From Actinobacteria bacterium OK074 (GTDB taxonomy: Bacteria; Actinomycetota; Actinomycetes; Streptomycetales; Streptomycetaceae), in NCBI GenBank assembly GCA_001298575.1, contig LJCV01000133.1:1-64000 (forward strand): 64,000 nt of DNA, read 5' to 3'. Every line of letters starts with the position of its first letter. Position 1 is the first letter of the stretch. This document shows positions 35,490 through 44,010 of this stretch, piece after piece. The position numbers were made by a program, and so were the translations under genes. The notes beneath the pieces are model-generated. The model had not been told where the DNA came from, ran no database searches, and worked only from the letters and a program-made list of their open reading frames with translations.

Positions 35490-35498
35490 TGTGGACAA
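35490..35498 (-). promoter_or_regulatory. DnaA box TTGTCCACA
   Basis: Reads TGTGGACAA on the + strand; its complement is the preferred Streptomyces DnaA box. It sits in the divergent gap between the recQ-type gene and the DUF4192 gene. Confidence 0.7.
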
Positions 35499-35522
35499 GT
35501 CCTGGCGTGCTCATGCTCCGGG

Positions 35523-35531
35523 TTATCCACA
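35523..35531 (+). promoter_or_regulatory. DnaA box TTATCCACA
   Basis: A perfect classical DnaA box, opposite in orientation to the one at 35490 and 24 bp from it, 41 bp before the DUF4192 start. Confidence 0.7.
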
Positions 35532-35571
35532 GGTCCAACCGGAATCCCCGGATCCGCGAGATGGTCCCGGC

Positions 35572-37401
35572 ATGACGCAACACGACGAAACACATCGAAA
35601 CGGCATGCCCGACGACGGGGCCATGGCGTACGACGACCACCGCCCGCACGAGGTCCCTCGCGCATCTCGCGTATGGGACGGCCACGGCACGTGGGACGAC
35701 AGCGGTCTGCCGGACGACGCGACGGGATCGGGACCCGGCGGTCCGTCCGGGCCGAAGGCCGGGCCACCGGGCGAGGTGCCGCCCGACCACGTCGGACACG
35801 GCGTCCCCGCGGGGCCGCCCGACAGCCGGCAGGTCACCCTGCGCACCCCGGCCGAGCTGGCCGACGCGCTGCCGTATCTCCTCGGGTACCGCCCCGAGGA
35901 CAGCATCGTCCTGGTCGCCCTGCAAGACGGTGAGAAACAGGGCAGGTTCGGCGGCCGCGCACGGCTGGGCATCCCGCCGCACACCGACGACTGGGCAGGC
36001 GCGGCACGGCAGTTGACGCACGGACTGGTGAAGGGGAGCGAGCGCAGGGGCGCACGGCCCGAGAGCATGGTCGCCTACCTCTGCCAGGAGCCCGCGAGCG
36101 GCGAGACCGGACGGGACGTCATGGAACGGCTGCGCCCCCTGGCCCAGTTGCTCCGCACCACTTGCGGCAGCCTGGACGTACCCGTCGTCGAGGCACTGTG
36201 CATCTCCGACGGCCGCTTCTGGTCCTACTGCTGTCCCAGCGCCGCCTGCTGTCCGCCCGAGGGCACCCCCATGGGCCTGCCCGGTACCTCCGTCCTGGCC
36301 GCGGCCGCCGCCTACGCGGGCATCAGCGTGCGCGGCAGCCTGAAGGAGGTCAGGGCCAGGCTGATGCCCTGGGAGACGTCGGCCGCGCTGGACCAGGAAG
36401 CGGCCCTGGAGACGGCGAGCACCACGATCGTGCCCAGGATGCTCGACGACGAGGGGCGCGAGCAGGTCGCGGAGGAGACGATTGGGCTGGCCGGACGGCT
36501 CCTGGAACGGTTCGCGCACACCCGGACCGCCCCCGGCACCCTTGCGGCCGACCTCCGCGACGACGAACTGCTCGGCCACGACGAGGCGGCCGCACTGATC
36601 CTCGGCCTCCAGGACCGCTGGACCCGCGACCGCGCGGCACAGTGGATGGAGGGCGACGAGGCGGCCTGGGCCCTACGGCTCTGGCGTGCCCTGTCCCGCC
36701 GCTGCGTCGGCCCCTACCGTGAACACGCTGCCGCGCCGCTCACGTTGGCGGGCTGGGTCGCCTGGTCCTCCGGGGACGAACTGGAGGCACGCGAGTCCCT
36801 GGCCATGGCCCTCGCGGCGGACCCCGACTACCTCTTCGCCCGCCTCCTCCACCAGGCATGCAACGAGGGCCTGGACCCGGAGGCCGTCCGCCGCTGCCTG
36901 CGCGCGGAGCGGACGGCCCGCACGGTGCCGGATACGGCGGATGTGCCGGACGCATGGGATCTGCCGGACGCACCGGATGAGCCGGACGCGCCGGGTGCAG
37001 CGGATGCGTTGGACGCATCGGACGGGGAAACCGTCACGGCGGATCCGAGCGGCCCGCTCGAACCCACGACGGGAGCTGATCACCCGCTCCCCGCACTGCC
37101 CCGTCGCATTCGCAGGCCGCGTCCGACGAACACCACCACCCGCCCGAACCGCCGGACCCCCAAGCCCGCGGACATCCGTCACCGGGGTCCGGCCGACACC
37201 ACGGCCCCACCGGCCGACGCCGGACGGGGGAAGACCGAGGGGCCGCGAGGCAGGACCGGGGAGTCACGGCGGAAGGCCGAGGGACCGCGCGGGAGGAGCG
37301 GGGGCTCGGCGGAGTCGCGGGGGAGGAGCGGTGGCTCACGGCGCATCGCCGGGACCGCGGGGCGGGACGGCACTTCGCAGGCTCCGGAGGCCGGAACGTG
37401 A
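35572..37401 (+). CDS. DUF4192 domain-containing protein
   Basis: A 609-residue actinobacterial protein of unknown function. The DUF4192 domain (about 80-445) begins VTLRTPAELADALPYLLGYRPEDSIVLVAL, a recognisable family start, and includes DGRFWSYCCPSAACCPPEGTP, with a cysteine cluster, and LAGWVAWSSGDELEARESLAM. From about residue 455 the sequence becomes disordered: an Asp/Pro/Ala repeat (PDAPDEPDAPG), then an Arg/Gly/Ser-rich tail. Start at ATG 35572 gives the conserved domain with a short leader; no strong ribosome site. Two DnaA boxes lie just upstream. The stop overlaps a GTG that opens the frame of the debranching gene. Confidence 0.85.
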   Translation: MTQHDETHRNGMPDDGAMAYDDHRPHEVPRASRVWDGHGTWDDSGLPDDATGSGPGGPSGPKAGPPGEVPPDHVGHGVPAGPPDSRQVTLRTPAELADALPYLLGYRPEDSIVLVALQDGEKQGRFGGRARLGIPPHTDDWAGAARQLTHGLVKGSERRGARPESMVAYLCQEPASGETGRDVMERLRPLAQLLRTTCGSLDVPVVEALCISDGRFWSYCCPSAACCPPEGTPMGLPGTSVLAAAAAYAGISVRGSLKEVRARLMPWETSAALDQEAALETASTTIVPRMLDDEGREQVAEETIGLAGRLLERFAHTRTAPGTLAADLRDDELLGHDEAAALILGLQDRWTRDRAAQWMEGDEAAWALRLWRALSRRCVGPYREHAAAPLTLAGWVAWSSGDELEARESLAMALAADPDYLFARLLHQACNEGLDPEAVRRCLRAERTARTVPDTADVPDAWDLPDAPDEPDAPGAADALDASDGETVTADPSGPLEPTTGADHPLPALPRRIRRPRPTNTTTRPNRRTPKPADIRHRGPADTTAPPADAGRGKTEGPRGRTGESRRKAEGPRGRSGGSAESRGRSGGSRRIAGTAGRDGTSQAPEAGT

Positions 37402-38006
37402 GCCGGCTCGGCGCCCGTGCCTCCGACGCCACGCGCGCGGTGTCGGCAGCCGCGAAAGTGCCACGGCGAGGCAGCCGCTGGGCGCCGCCTGGCGGAAGGG
37501 CGGCGTCGCCCGCCCCGCGGCCATGGGCTGCTCCCCGCCGCGCACGCGCGTATCCCTCGTATGCGGCAGGAGTCGGCTGCGGCCCGGGGCGGCATCACCT
37601 CGCACGCGCGCACCCTTCAACGCGGCCCTGCCCGATCCTGCGCCCGTCGCCCGGCACCAGCACCCTCGGGCATCCCCCGCCCGCCCCCGACCCCATTCAG
37701 CCGCCCCCGCCACAGGACATCGCAGCCGTCCCACGCCCGTCGCACGTCACTCCCACGGCCCCCACAACCCCCGTGTCCACCCCCGAACACCACCCGACAT
37801 CCGCCGGCCCCGCGTCCCGTGCACCGACCCGCCGCCATTCGGTCGGCATCAGCCGGTCAGGGCGTGACCACGGGCGGGCCGACCCCGTTCACCTGAGTGG
37901 CGCAACCCCAGCTCCGGCTGCGTCCACGCACCGTTCACGACACTTCGCAGCCCCCCACCCGGCACCGGACGCGCCCGGCGCGTGCCCGGCGCAGAGGAAG
38001 CCGCCC
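37402..38006. other. 605-bp spacer, open in frame but not coding-like
   Basis: The frame of the downstream debranching gene stays open back to a GTG at 37398 that overlaps the DUF4192 stop. However, third positions here are only about 70% G/C by eye and the translation is Pro/Arg/His-rich. A proper ribosome site occurs only at 38007, so I treat it as non-coding. Confidence 0.6.
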
Positions 38007-40076
38007 ATGCCCCCGCCCAGTTCCTCCGCCCATGACGGCGGCCACCCTCCCCACCAGCGGCATCCGGAACCCCGCGCCGCGGCCGGCGGTCCGTTCGGCA
38101 CCGTGCCTGCGCCACCACGGGGCCGGGTGAGGGACCTCCCGCCCGCGCACACCGTGCTGATCTGCGTGGCGCTGCCGGGACTCGTCGTCTCCGCCGAGCA
38201 CGGGCAGTTGAACGGGCACGGGCTGGAAGGGTTCTACCGCTCGGGGCGGCGCCTGCTCGCCCGCTGCCGGCTCCGGGTCGCGGGCCGCGAACCCCTGGCC
38301 GTACAGGCACGGATGCTCGCCGCCGACCCCGGCCGCTTCGTGGGGACGGTCCGCGCCTCCCCGGCGGCGGGCCCGGACCCGGACGTCGTCGTCGAACGCG
38401 TCCGGCACGCGGACGGCACGGAACGGATCACCCTGCACAGCTCCTCCTCCCGCCCCCTGCGGCTGCCCGTGGAGATCGCGCTCGGCACGGACCTCGCGGA
38501 CCTGGGGGCCGTGGCCCTGGGCGGGGCGGGCCCCGAACTCCCGGCCAGCGTCCACGACGCCGGGCTGCGCTGGAGCGGCCCGCAGGGCGACGCCACGGTC
38601 ACCGCGGATCCGCCCCCGGCCGACGCCCTGGCCTCCGCGGGACTGCTGCGCTGGGAACTCGAATTACCGCCGGGCGGTACCCGGAGCGTGGAACTGCGCG
38701 TCCGTACGGCCGGTGCGGGACCCGCCAGAGCGGTGGGGCACGCTGCCACCAGCCCCCTCGCCCGGGCCCACGCGCGGAGCGACGACAGCAGAGCCGCGCC
38801 ACTGCTGCGGACCAGCGTCGAGGACCTCCAGGCGCTGCTCCTGCGGGACCCGGCACACCCTGCCGACCTGCACCTGGCGGCGGGCGCCCCCTGGCGCTGC
38901 GGCCTCGCCCCGGCGGAGGCACTGGCCGCGGCCCGGATGGCACTCCCTCTCGGCACCCGGCTCGCCGCCGGTACCCTGCGCACCCTGGCCCGGACCCAGG
39001 TCCGCGCCGCGGGCCCGCGCTCCGGCATGATCCCGGGCCCCCGCCGCGACGCGGGCCCGCACCTCCCGCCGGGCTGCACCGGCACGGAGGCGACCCTGCT
39101 GTTCCCCGCACTGCTCGCGGAGGCGTGGCGCTGGGGGCTGCCGGAGCAGGAGACGGCGGAACTGCTGCCCGCCGCGGAGGCGTGCCTGCGCTGGCTACGG
39201 ACCACCGTGGCGGACGGCTGCTACGTGCCCGACCCACAGCCCGGCGGCCCCGTGCGCGCCGAGACCCAGGCCCACGCCCACCGGGCCGCCCTGCTGGGCG
39301 CGGACCTGCTCGACGCCTACGACCGGCCCGGCGGCGCCGCACTGCGGCAGTGGGCCGGAGAACTGCGCGGCGTGTTCCGCGAGGACTTCTGGATCGAGGA
39401 CCGGGGCGGCGGCCGACCGGCCTCCGCCCGTGCCCCCGACGGGCGTCCGGTGCCGTACCTGGGCGGAGCCGCCGCACACCTCCTCGACACCGGCCTGCTC
39501 GGCTCCGGCGCCCTGGCACCCGGCCTCCTCGACAAGGTGAGGACCGAACAACTCGCGCGGCTGCTCGGCAGTCCGGCCCTGGACTCGGGGTGGGGCCTGC
39601 GCAGCCTGGGCACCAAGGAGGCGGCGTACAACCCGTTCGGGCACCGCGGCGGAGCCGTCCGCGTCGAGGAGACGGCGCTCGCGGTGGCGGGACTGGTGGC
39701 CGCCGGCTACGACCGGGAGGCGGGTTCGCTGCTGCTGGGCACGCTGGCGGCGGCGGAGGCGTTCGGGTACCGGCTGCCCGAGATGTACGCGGGCGAACAG
39801 CGCACGGAGGGCGCCGCCCCGCTGCCGCATCCTGCGGCCTGCCGCCCGGCCGCCACCGCCGCGGCCGCCGGGGTACTGCTGCTGACCACCCTGGCCGGGA
39901 TCCGCCCCGACGTCCCGGCCGGCACGGTGACCCTGTGCCCGGCCCGCGGCGTCCCGCTCGGAGAGATCGGCCTGACGGGTCTGAGAGTCGCCGGTGCCCC
40001 CTTCTCCGTTCGGGTGAGCCGCCTCGGCGTCGCCCTGGTCGAGGAAGCGGCCGACGGGCTCCAACTGGGCAGATGA
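38007..40076 (+). CDS. Glycogen-debranching (amylo-1,6-glucosidase) N-terminal domain protein
   Basis: A 689-residue protein. Residues 45-235 form the beta-rich GDE N-terminal domain (ISADE-like HTVLICVALPGLVVSAEHGQLNGHGLEGFYRSG, here split over about 35 residues, then RTLSRCRL-type RLLARCRLRV). From about 260 an alpha/alpha toroid follows, with ALLLRDPAHP...APWRCGLAP, SGMIPGPRRDAG, and DSGWGLRSLGTKEAAYNPFGHRGGAV. Homologues trim alpha-1,6 branches of glycogen or related glucans. The usual catalytic Asp in the ALA.RD.R.TLL region is not obvious, so activity is uncertain. ATG 38007 has an AGAGGAAG ribosome site. Confidence 0.82.
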   Translation: MPPPSSSAHDGGHPPHQRHPEPRAAAGGPFGTVPAPPRGRVRDLPPAHTVLICVALPGLVVSAEHGQLNGHGLEGFYRSGRRLLARCRLRVAGREPLAVQARMLAADPGRFVGTVRASPAAGPDPDVVVERVRHADGTERITLHSSSSRPLRLPVEIALGTDLADLGAVALGGAGPELPASVHDAGLRWSGPQGDATVTADPPPADALASAGLLRWELELPPGGTRSVELRVRTAGAGPARAVGHAATSPLARAHARSDDSRAAPLLRTSVEDLQALLLRDPAHPADLHLAAGAPWRCGLAPAEALAAARMALPLGTRLAAGTLRTLARTQVRAAGPRSGMIPGPRRDAGPHLPPGCTGTEATLLFPALLAEAWRWGLPEQETAELLPAAEACLRWLRTTVADGCYVPDPQPGGPVRAETQAHAHRAALLGADLLDAYDRPGGAALRQWAGELRGVFREDFWIEDRGGGRPASARAPDGRPVPYLGGAAAHLLDTGLLGSGALAPGLLDKVRTEQLARLLGSPALDSGWGLRSLGTKEAAYNPFGHRGGAVRVEETALAVAGLVAAGYDREAGSLLLGTLAAAEAFGYRLPEMYAGEQRTEGAAPLPHPAACRPAATAAAAGVLLLTTLAGIRPDVPAGTVTLCPARGVPLGEIGLTGLRVAGAPFSVRVSRLGVALVEEAADGLQLGR

Positions 40077-40177
40077 CCTCGCGCGATACGGCCGGGAACC
40101 GCGTCCAGGCGGACCGTGCGCAGGGCCTGCGCAGGAAATGGATCAGCTGTGCGAGCGGTTGTAGAAGGGAGTGTTTA

Positions 40178-40192
40178 TCGTCAGGCAGACGA
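40178..40192. promoter_or_regulatory. Candidate operator of the NUDIX regulator
   Basis: TCGTC-AGGCA-GACGA, an inverted repeat ending 2 bp before the -10 hexamer, where a bound repressor would block transcription. NrtR-type regulators bind such palindromes next to their own genes. Confidence 0.5.
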
Positions 40193-40193
40193 C

Positions 40194-40199
40194 TATGAT
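40194..40199 (+). promoter_or_regulatory. -10 hexamer TATGAT, leaderless promoter of the NUDIX gene
   Basis: TATGAT (5 of 6 consensus bases) ends 6 nt before the ATG at 40206; no ribosome site. Confidence 0.55.
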
Positions 40200-40205
40200 C
40201 GCGGC

Positions 40206-40964
40206 ATGCCCTACGACCCGTCAGCCTTTCCGCCCTTCGCCGTCACCGTTGACCTGGTCGTGCTGACCGTGCGCCGCCATGCCCTGTGCGCGCTGGCGGT
40301 ACGCAGGGGCGAGGCGCCCTTCCAGGGCCGGTGGGCGCTGCCCGGCGGATTCGTACGGGCCGACGAGGACCTCGCGCAGGCAGCCGCCCGCGAACTGGCC
40401 GAGGAGACCGGACTGCGTGCCCACGACCCGGCCGGGCCCGTGCAGGACAACGGGGCGCACCTGGAACAGCTCGCGACCTACGGCGACCCCAAGCGCGACC
40501 CCCGCATGCGGGTCGTCAGCGTCGCCCACCTCGCACTCGCCCCCGACCTGCCGGCCCCCCGCCCCGGCGGTGACGCCAACAGCGCGCGCTGGGCCCCCGT
40601 CGAGGAACTGCTCCAGCAGGGCGGCTACGGCAGGGACGGCGAGCAGGCGGCACCGCTCGCCTTCGACCACGCCCAGGTCCTGGCGGACGGGGTGGAGCGC
40701 GCCCGGTCCAAGATCGAGTACTCCTCGCTGGCCACCGCCTTCTGCCCGCCCGAGTTCACCGTGGGCGAGTTGCGCCGGGTCTACGAGGCGGTGTGGGGCG
40801 TGGCCCTCGACCCGCGCAACTTCCACCGCAAGGTGACCGGCACCCCCGGCTTCCTCGTCCCCACCGGCGGCACGACCACCCGCCAGGGAGGTCGCCCCGC
40901 CCAGCTCTTCCGCGCGGGCGGCGCGACCCTCCTCAACCCGCCGATGCTGCGCCCCGAGGTCTGA
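40206..40964 (+). CDS. NUDIX protein of NrtR type (Nudix domain plus winged helix)
   Basis: A 252-residue protein. The Nudix box G-x5-E-x7-REUxEExGU is complete at residues 48-70 (GGFVRADEDLAQAAARELAE then ETGL), so nucleotide hydrolysis may be retained. The C-terminal part (about 165-250) is a winged helix as in NrtR, the regulator of NAD metabolism: FTVGELRRVYEAVWG, DPRNFHRKVTGTPGFLVPTG. NrtR proteins sense ADP-ribose or NAD derivatives and repress NAD-related genes. No NAD biosynthesis gene is adjacent, so targets other than itself are unknown. ATG 40206 agrees with the leaderless promoter and the usual MPYDPSAFPPFAVTV start. Confidence 0.88.
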   Translation: MPYDPSAFPPFAVTVDLVVLTVRRHALCALAVRRGEAPFQGRWALPGGFVRADEDLAQAAARELAEETGLRAHDPAGPVQDNGAHLEQLATYGDPKRDPRMRVVSVAHLALAPDLPAPRPGGDANSARWAPVEELLQQGGYGRDGEQAAPLAFDHAQVLADGVERARSKIEYSSLATAFCPPEFTVGELRRVYEAVWGVALDPRNFHRKVTGTPGFLVPTGGTTTRQGGRPAQLFRAGGATLLNPPMLRPEV

Positions 40965-41106
40965 GACGCGGACGAGTCGGACGCGGCGGGCACCACCGGG
41001 CACCACGGCGCCACCGGCCACCGCTCATGCCGTCGTCTCGGACGGCCATGCGCGTCAACTCGCTGTGCCTCGACCCGAGGTGCCCACGAAAACGGACATA
41101 TCGCGC

Positions 41107-41112
41107 TATCTT
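41107..41112 (+). promoter_or_regulatory. -10 hexamer TATCTT, leaderless promoter of the ABC fusion gene
   Basis: TATCTT ends 7 nt before the GTG at 41120. This supports the short start over ATGs at 41027 and 41048. Confidence 0.5.
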
Positions 41113-41119
41113 GCTTCGG

Positions 41120-42868
41120 GTGATCCAGGCGCTCGGACTGACCAGCAACCCCCGCAAGGACCTTCCGCCCGCCGTCGACGACCTGTCCTTCGAGGCGCAC
41201 GCGGGCCGTGTCACCGCGCTCCTCGGCGCACCGGGCGCGGGCAAGACGACGGCACTGCGACTCCTCCTCGAACTCCAACAAGGCCGCGGCGTCACCTACT
41301 TCAGGGGCCGCCCGCTGCACCGGATCGCCCACCCCTCGCGCGAAGTGGGCACCCTCCTCGGCGACGTCCCCGGACACCCCGCCCGCACGGTCCGCGGTCA
41401 TCTGCGCATGCTGTGCGCCGCCGCGGGTCTGCCGGGCCGCCGCGCGGACGAAGTCCTCGACGTGGTCGGCCTGGTGGGCCTGCGCGACGAACGCCTCGAC
41501 ACCCTCGCGCGCGGCATGGACCGCCGCCTCGGCCTGGCCTGCGCCCTGCTCGCCGACCCGCACACCCTCGTGCTCGACGACCCCGCCGAGGGCCTGTCCC
41601 CCCGCGAGGCCCGCTGGCTGCACGGCATCCTGCGCGCCCACGCCACCCAGGGCGGCACGGTCCTGTTCACCACCGGCGACCCCAAGGAGGCCGCCCGCAC
41701 CGCCGACCGGGTCGTCACCCTCGACGAGGGCAGGCTCGTGGCCGACCAGGAGGCCCCCGACTTCGCCCGCACCCGGCTGCGCCCCCGCGTCGCGGTCCGC
41801 AGTCCCCACGCGGCCCGCCTCGGCGCCGTACTGGCCCAGGAGGCCCGCACCGCGCAGCACTCCGTCGAGGTCGTGCGCGAGGACGGCAACCGGCTGTCGG
41901 TGTACGGCAGTTCGTGCGCCGACGTCGGCGACACCGCCTTCCGGCACGGCATCCTCGTCCACCAACTGGCCGACGAAGTCGGTGACATGGGGGCGCGGGC
42001 CGTGCGCTCCGACGCCGACGAGGAGGCGCGTCCGGCCCGGGTGGCCTCCTCGGGCGGACCGTCGGTGCCGCTGCCGCCGCCCATCAGCGTGCGCCCGGCG
42101 CCCAGCCCCCTGCGTCCGTTGCGCTACGAACTGCGCCGCGCCGCCGGGATCGGCACCGGATACCTCACCTGCGCCGCCGTACTCCTCACCTCCGTGCTCG
42201 TCGCCCTGTTCCTCGCCCGGATCGGGCACACCCCGCAGCACCGCCTGCTCGCCGCCTGGCCGCGGGAACTCCCGCTGCCGCCCGCCGCGCTCGGTGCCGG
42301 ACTGCTCGGGGCGATCGCCTTCGGCGACGAGTTCCGCCACCCCGCCCTGGCCGCGGACCGCGGCACCGTCCCCCGCCGCCTGGGACTGCTCACCGCGAAA
42401 CTCCTCGTCTCCGGGGCCACCGCGCTGCTGCTCGCCTTCCTCGCACTCGGCTGCGACCTCGAAATGCTCTATCTCGTCTACGGACGGGAGCTGACGGAAG
42501 TTCCCGCGAACTGGCTTTCGCTGAGCGCGAGCTGGTTCGGACTCGTCGTCGGCTGCGCCTGGGCCGGTGTCCTGGCGGCCGGCATCTTCCGCTCGACGAC
42601 CGCGGGGCTCGCCGCGGTGCTCGCGGTGCCGGTGGTCGTCGTACCCGTCGTACAGAAAGCGCTGCAAGGAGCGTCTGTTCGGGCGGCCGCCGGGTTCACC
42701 GCGCGGCTGCACGAGGTGTTGCTGCTGCGGTGGCCCTTCGGCGGGGAGCGGTACCTGGGTGCGGCGGCCCGGCTGATCGCCCAACCCGTCGGCGGCGCAC
42801 TGATGTTGTCGCTGACCGCCCTGTTGTGCGCCTACGTGTTCACGACCCTGCGCGGAAGGGTCCGATGA
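41120..42868 (+). CDS. ABC transporter ATPase fused to a membrane domain
   Basis: A 582-residue half-transporter-like fusion. Residues 1-215 or so form an ABC ATPase: Walker A GAPGAGKT (36-43), a poorly conserved signature region LARGMDRRL (129-137) in place of LSGGQ, and Walker B LVLDDPAEGLS, where the catalytic Glu is Asp154. A linker (about 225-320) is followed by about six hydrophobic helices of ABC-2 type (TCAAVLLTSVLVALFLARI, LAAVLAVPVVVVPVV, LMLSLTALLCAYVF). The degenerate ATPase and the C-terminal rather than N-terminal membrane domain are uncommon. Substrate unknown. It precedes whiH on the same strand but has its own promoter. Confidence 0.85.
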   Translation: MIQALGLTSNPRKDLPPAVDDLSFEAHAGRVTALLGAPGAGKTTALRLLLELQQGRGVTYFRGRPLHRIAHPSREVGTLLGDVPGHPARTVRGHLRMLCAAAGLPGRRADEVLDVVGLVGLRDERLDTLARGMDRRLGLACALLADPHTLVLDDPAEGLSPREARWLHGILRAHATQGGTVLFTTGDPKEAARTADRVVTLDEGRLVADQEAPDFARTRLRPRVAVRSPHAARLGAVLAQEARTAQHSVEVVREDGNRLSVYGSSCADVGDTAFRHGILVHQLADEVGDMGARAVRSDADEEARPARVASSGGPSVPLPPPISVRPAPSPLRPLRYELRRAAGIGTGYLTCAAVLLTSVLVALFLARIGHTPQHRLLAAWPRELPLPPAALGAGLLGAIAFGDEFRHPALAADRGTVPRRLGLLTAKLLVSGATALLLAFLALGCDLEMLYLVYGRELTEVPANWLSLSASWFGLVVGCAWAGVLAAGIFRSTTAGLAAVLAVPVVVVPVVQKALQGASVRAAAGFTARLHEVLLLRWPFGGERYLGAAARLIAQPVGGALMLSLTALLCAYVFTTLRGRVR

Positions 42869-42911
42869 CGACCGTGCGTGGTCCCCGGTACCGGCCCTGC
42901 GCACAACTCCC

Positions 42912-42938
42912 CGAAGAACGCCCGTTTCTTTCCGATAA
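42912..42938 (+). promoter_or_regulatory. Candidate sigma-WhiG promoter of whiH
   Basis: CCGATAA (42932-42938) is the core of the sigma-WhiG -10 consensus GCCGATAA. CGAA (42912-42915) lies 15 nt before the 8-mer, at the place of TAAA. whiH is an established sigma-WhiG target in Streptomyces. Leader to the GTG about 85 nt. Confidence 0.65.
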
Positions 42939-43030
42939 GGCGTCAATTGCGACGGGGTGAGCGATCACCCTTTCGTGTGCTTTTCACCAAAGACCTCAAG
43001 GGAGTTGGGGACGGAGCCGACAAAGGATCC

Positions 43031-43918
43031 GTGAGTACCCTTGCGCACACCATGATGACCGCCGCCCGCTCCGCCGACTCCGGCCTGGCCGGACCGGGCG
43101 AACTCGACCGTTACCCCTACGCCGAGGCTCCCGTGGCCGACCGCGTCGGCGCCTCCGCGTGGGACAGCGTGGAGTCCGACCTGGGCCGGGTCGGCCGCCG
43201 CGCCGCCGGCAGCCGTGGCCGCGGCCTGCACGGCCAACTCGTCCAGCAACTGGGCCAGATGATCGTCTCCGGCGACCTCGGCGCGGACCGCCCGCTCGTA
43301 CCCGAGGAGATCGGGCAGCGCTTCGAGGTGTCCCGGACCGTCGTCCGCGAATCGCTGCGCGTCCTGGAGGCGAAGGGGCTGGTCAGTGCCCGCCCGAACG
43401 TCGGCACGCGCGTGCGGCCGGTCAGCGACTGGAATCTGCTCGACCCGGACATCATCGAGTGGCGGGCCTTCGGCCCCCAGCGCGACGACCAGCGCCGCGA
43501 ACTGGCCGAGCTGCGCTGGACCATCGAACCCCTCGCCGCGCGGCTGGCCGCCGGGCACGGGCGCGAGGAGGTGCAGCAGCGGCTCGTCGACATGGTCGAG
43601 ATCATGGGGCACGCCCTTGGGCAGGGTGACTCACTGACCTTCGCGCGCGCCGACGCCGAGTTTCACTCCCTGCTCATTCAGGTCGCCGGCAACCGGATGC
43701 TGGAACACCTGTCCGGGATCGTCTCGGCCGCCCTTCAGGTGTCCGGCAGCCCGGTCACCGGCTGTGACCGCCCCACCGAGGCGTCGCTGTCCCACCACGC
43801 ACGGATCGTCGACGCCCTCGGCGCGGGCGACGGCCCGGCGGCCGAGGCGGCCATGCGCCAGCTGCTCATCGTCCACCCCGAGGTGGAGCGCGTGGTGCCC
43901 GCCCCGCGCGAGCACTGA
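43031..43918 (+). CDS. whiH: Sporulation regulator WhiH (GntR/FadR family)
   Basis: A 295-residue developmental regulator required for sporulation septation in aerial hyphae. A nonconserved N-terminal 60 residues precede the GntR winged helix (about 60-130; LHGQLVQQLGQMIVSGDL, RFEVSRTVVRESLRVLEAKG). A FadR-type FCD ligand domain (about 145-285) follows, with RWTIEPLAARLAA, DAEFHSLLIQVAGN and SHHARIVDALGAGD. His and Asp residues there may bind metal and a carboxylate. Identity rests on its place directly upstream of hrdB, the same order as in S. coelicolor, plus the sigma-WhiG-like promoter. GTG 43031 has ribosome site AAAGGA. Confidence 0.9.
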   Translation: MSTLAHTMMTAARSADSGLAGPGELDRYPYAEAPVADRVGASAWDSVESDLGRVGRRAAGSRGRGLHGQLVQQLGQMIVSGDLGADRPLVPEEIGQRFEVSRTVVRESLRVLEAKGLVSARPNVGTRVRPVSDWNLLDPDIIEWRAFGPQRDDQRRELAELRWTIEPLAARLAAGHGREEVQQRLVDMVEIMGHALGQGDSLTFARADAEFHSLLIQVAGNRMLEHLSGIVSAALQVSGSPVTGCDRPTEASLSHHARIVDALGAGDGPAAEAAMRQLLIVHPEVERVVPAPREH

Positions 43919-43932
43919 CGTCGCTCCGGGGC

Positions 43933-43963
43933 GGTCCCGGCCGGCATCGCGACGGCCGGGACC
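43933..43963 (+). terminator. Hairpin terminator after whiH
   Basis: A perfect 10-bp stem (GGTCCCGGCC with GGCCGGGACC) and an 11-nt loop, 14 bp past the whiH stop. Confidence 0.75.
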
Positions 43964-44010
43964 CGCGCTGCCGTCCGGCTGCCGACGGCTTCGGCCGGGT
44001 CGCGCGCGTG

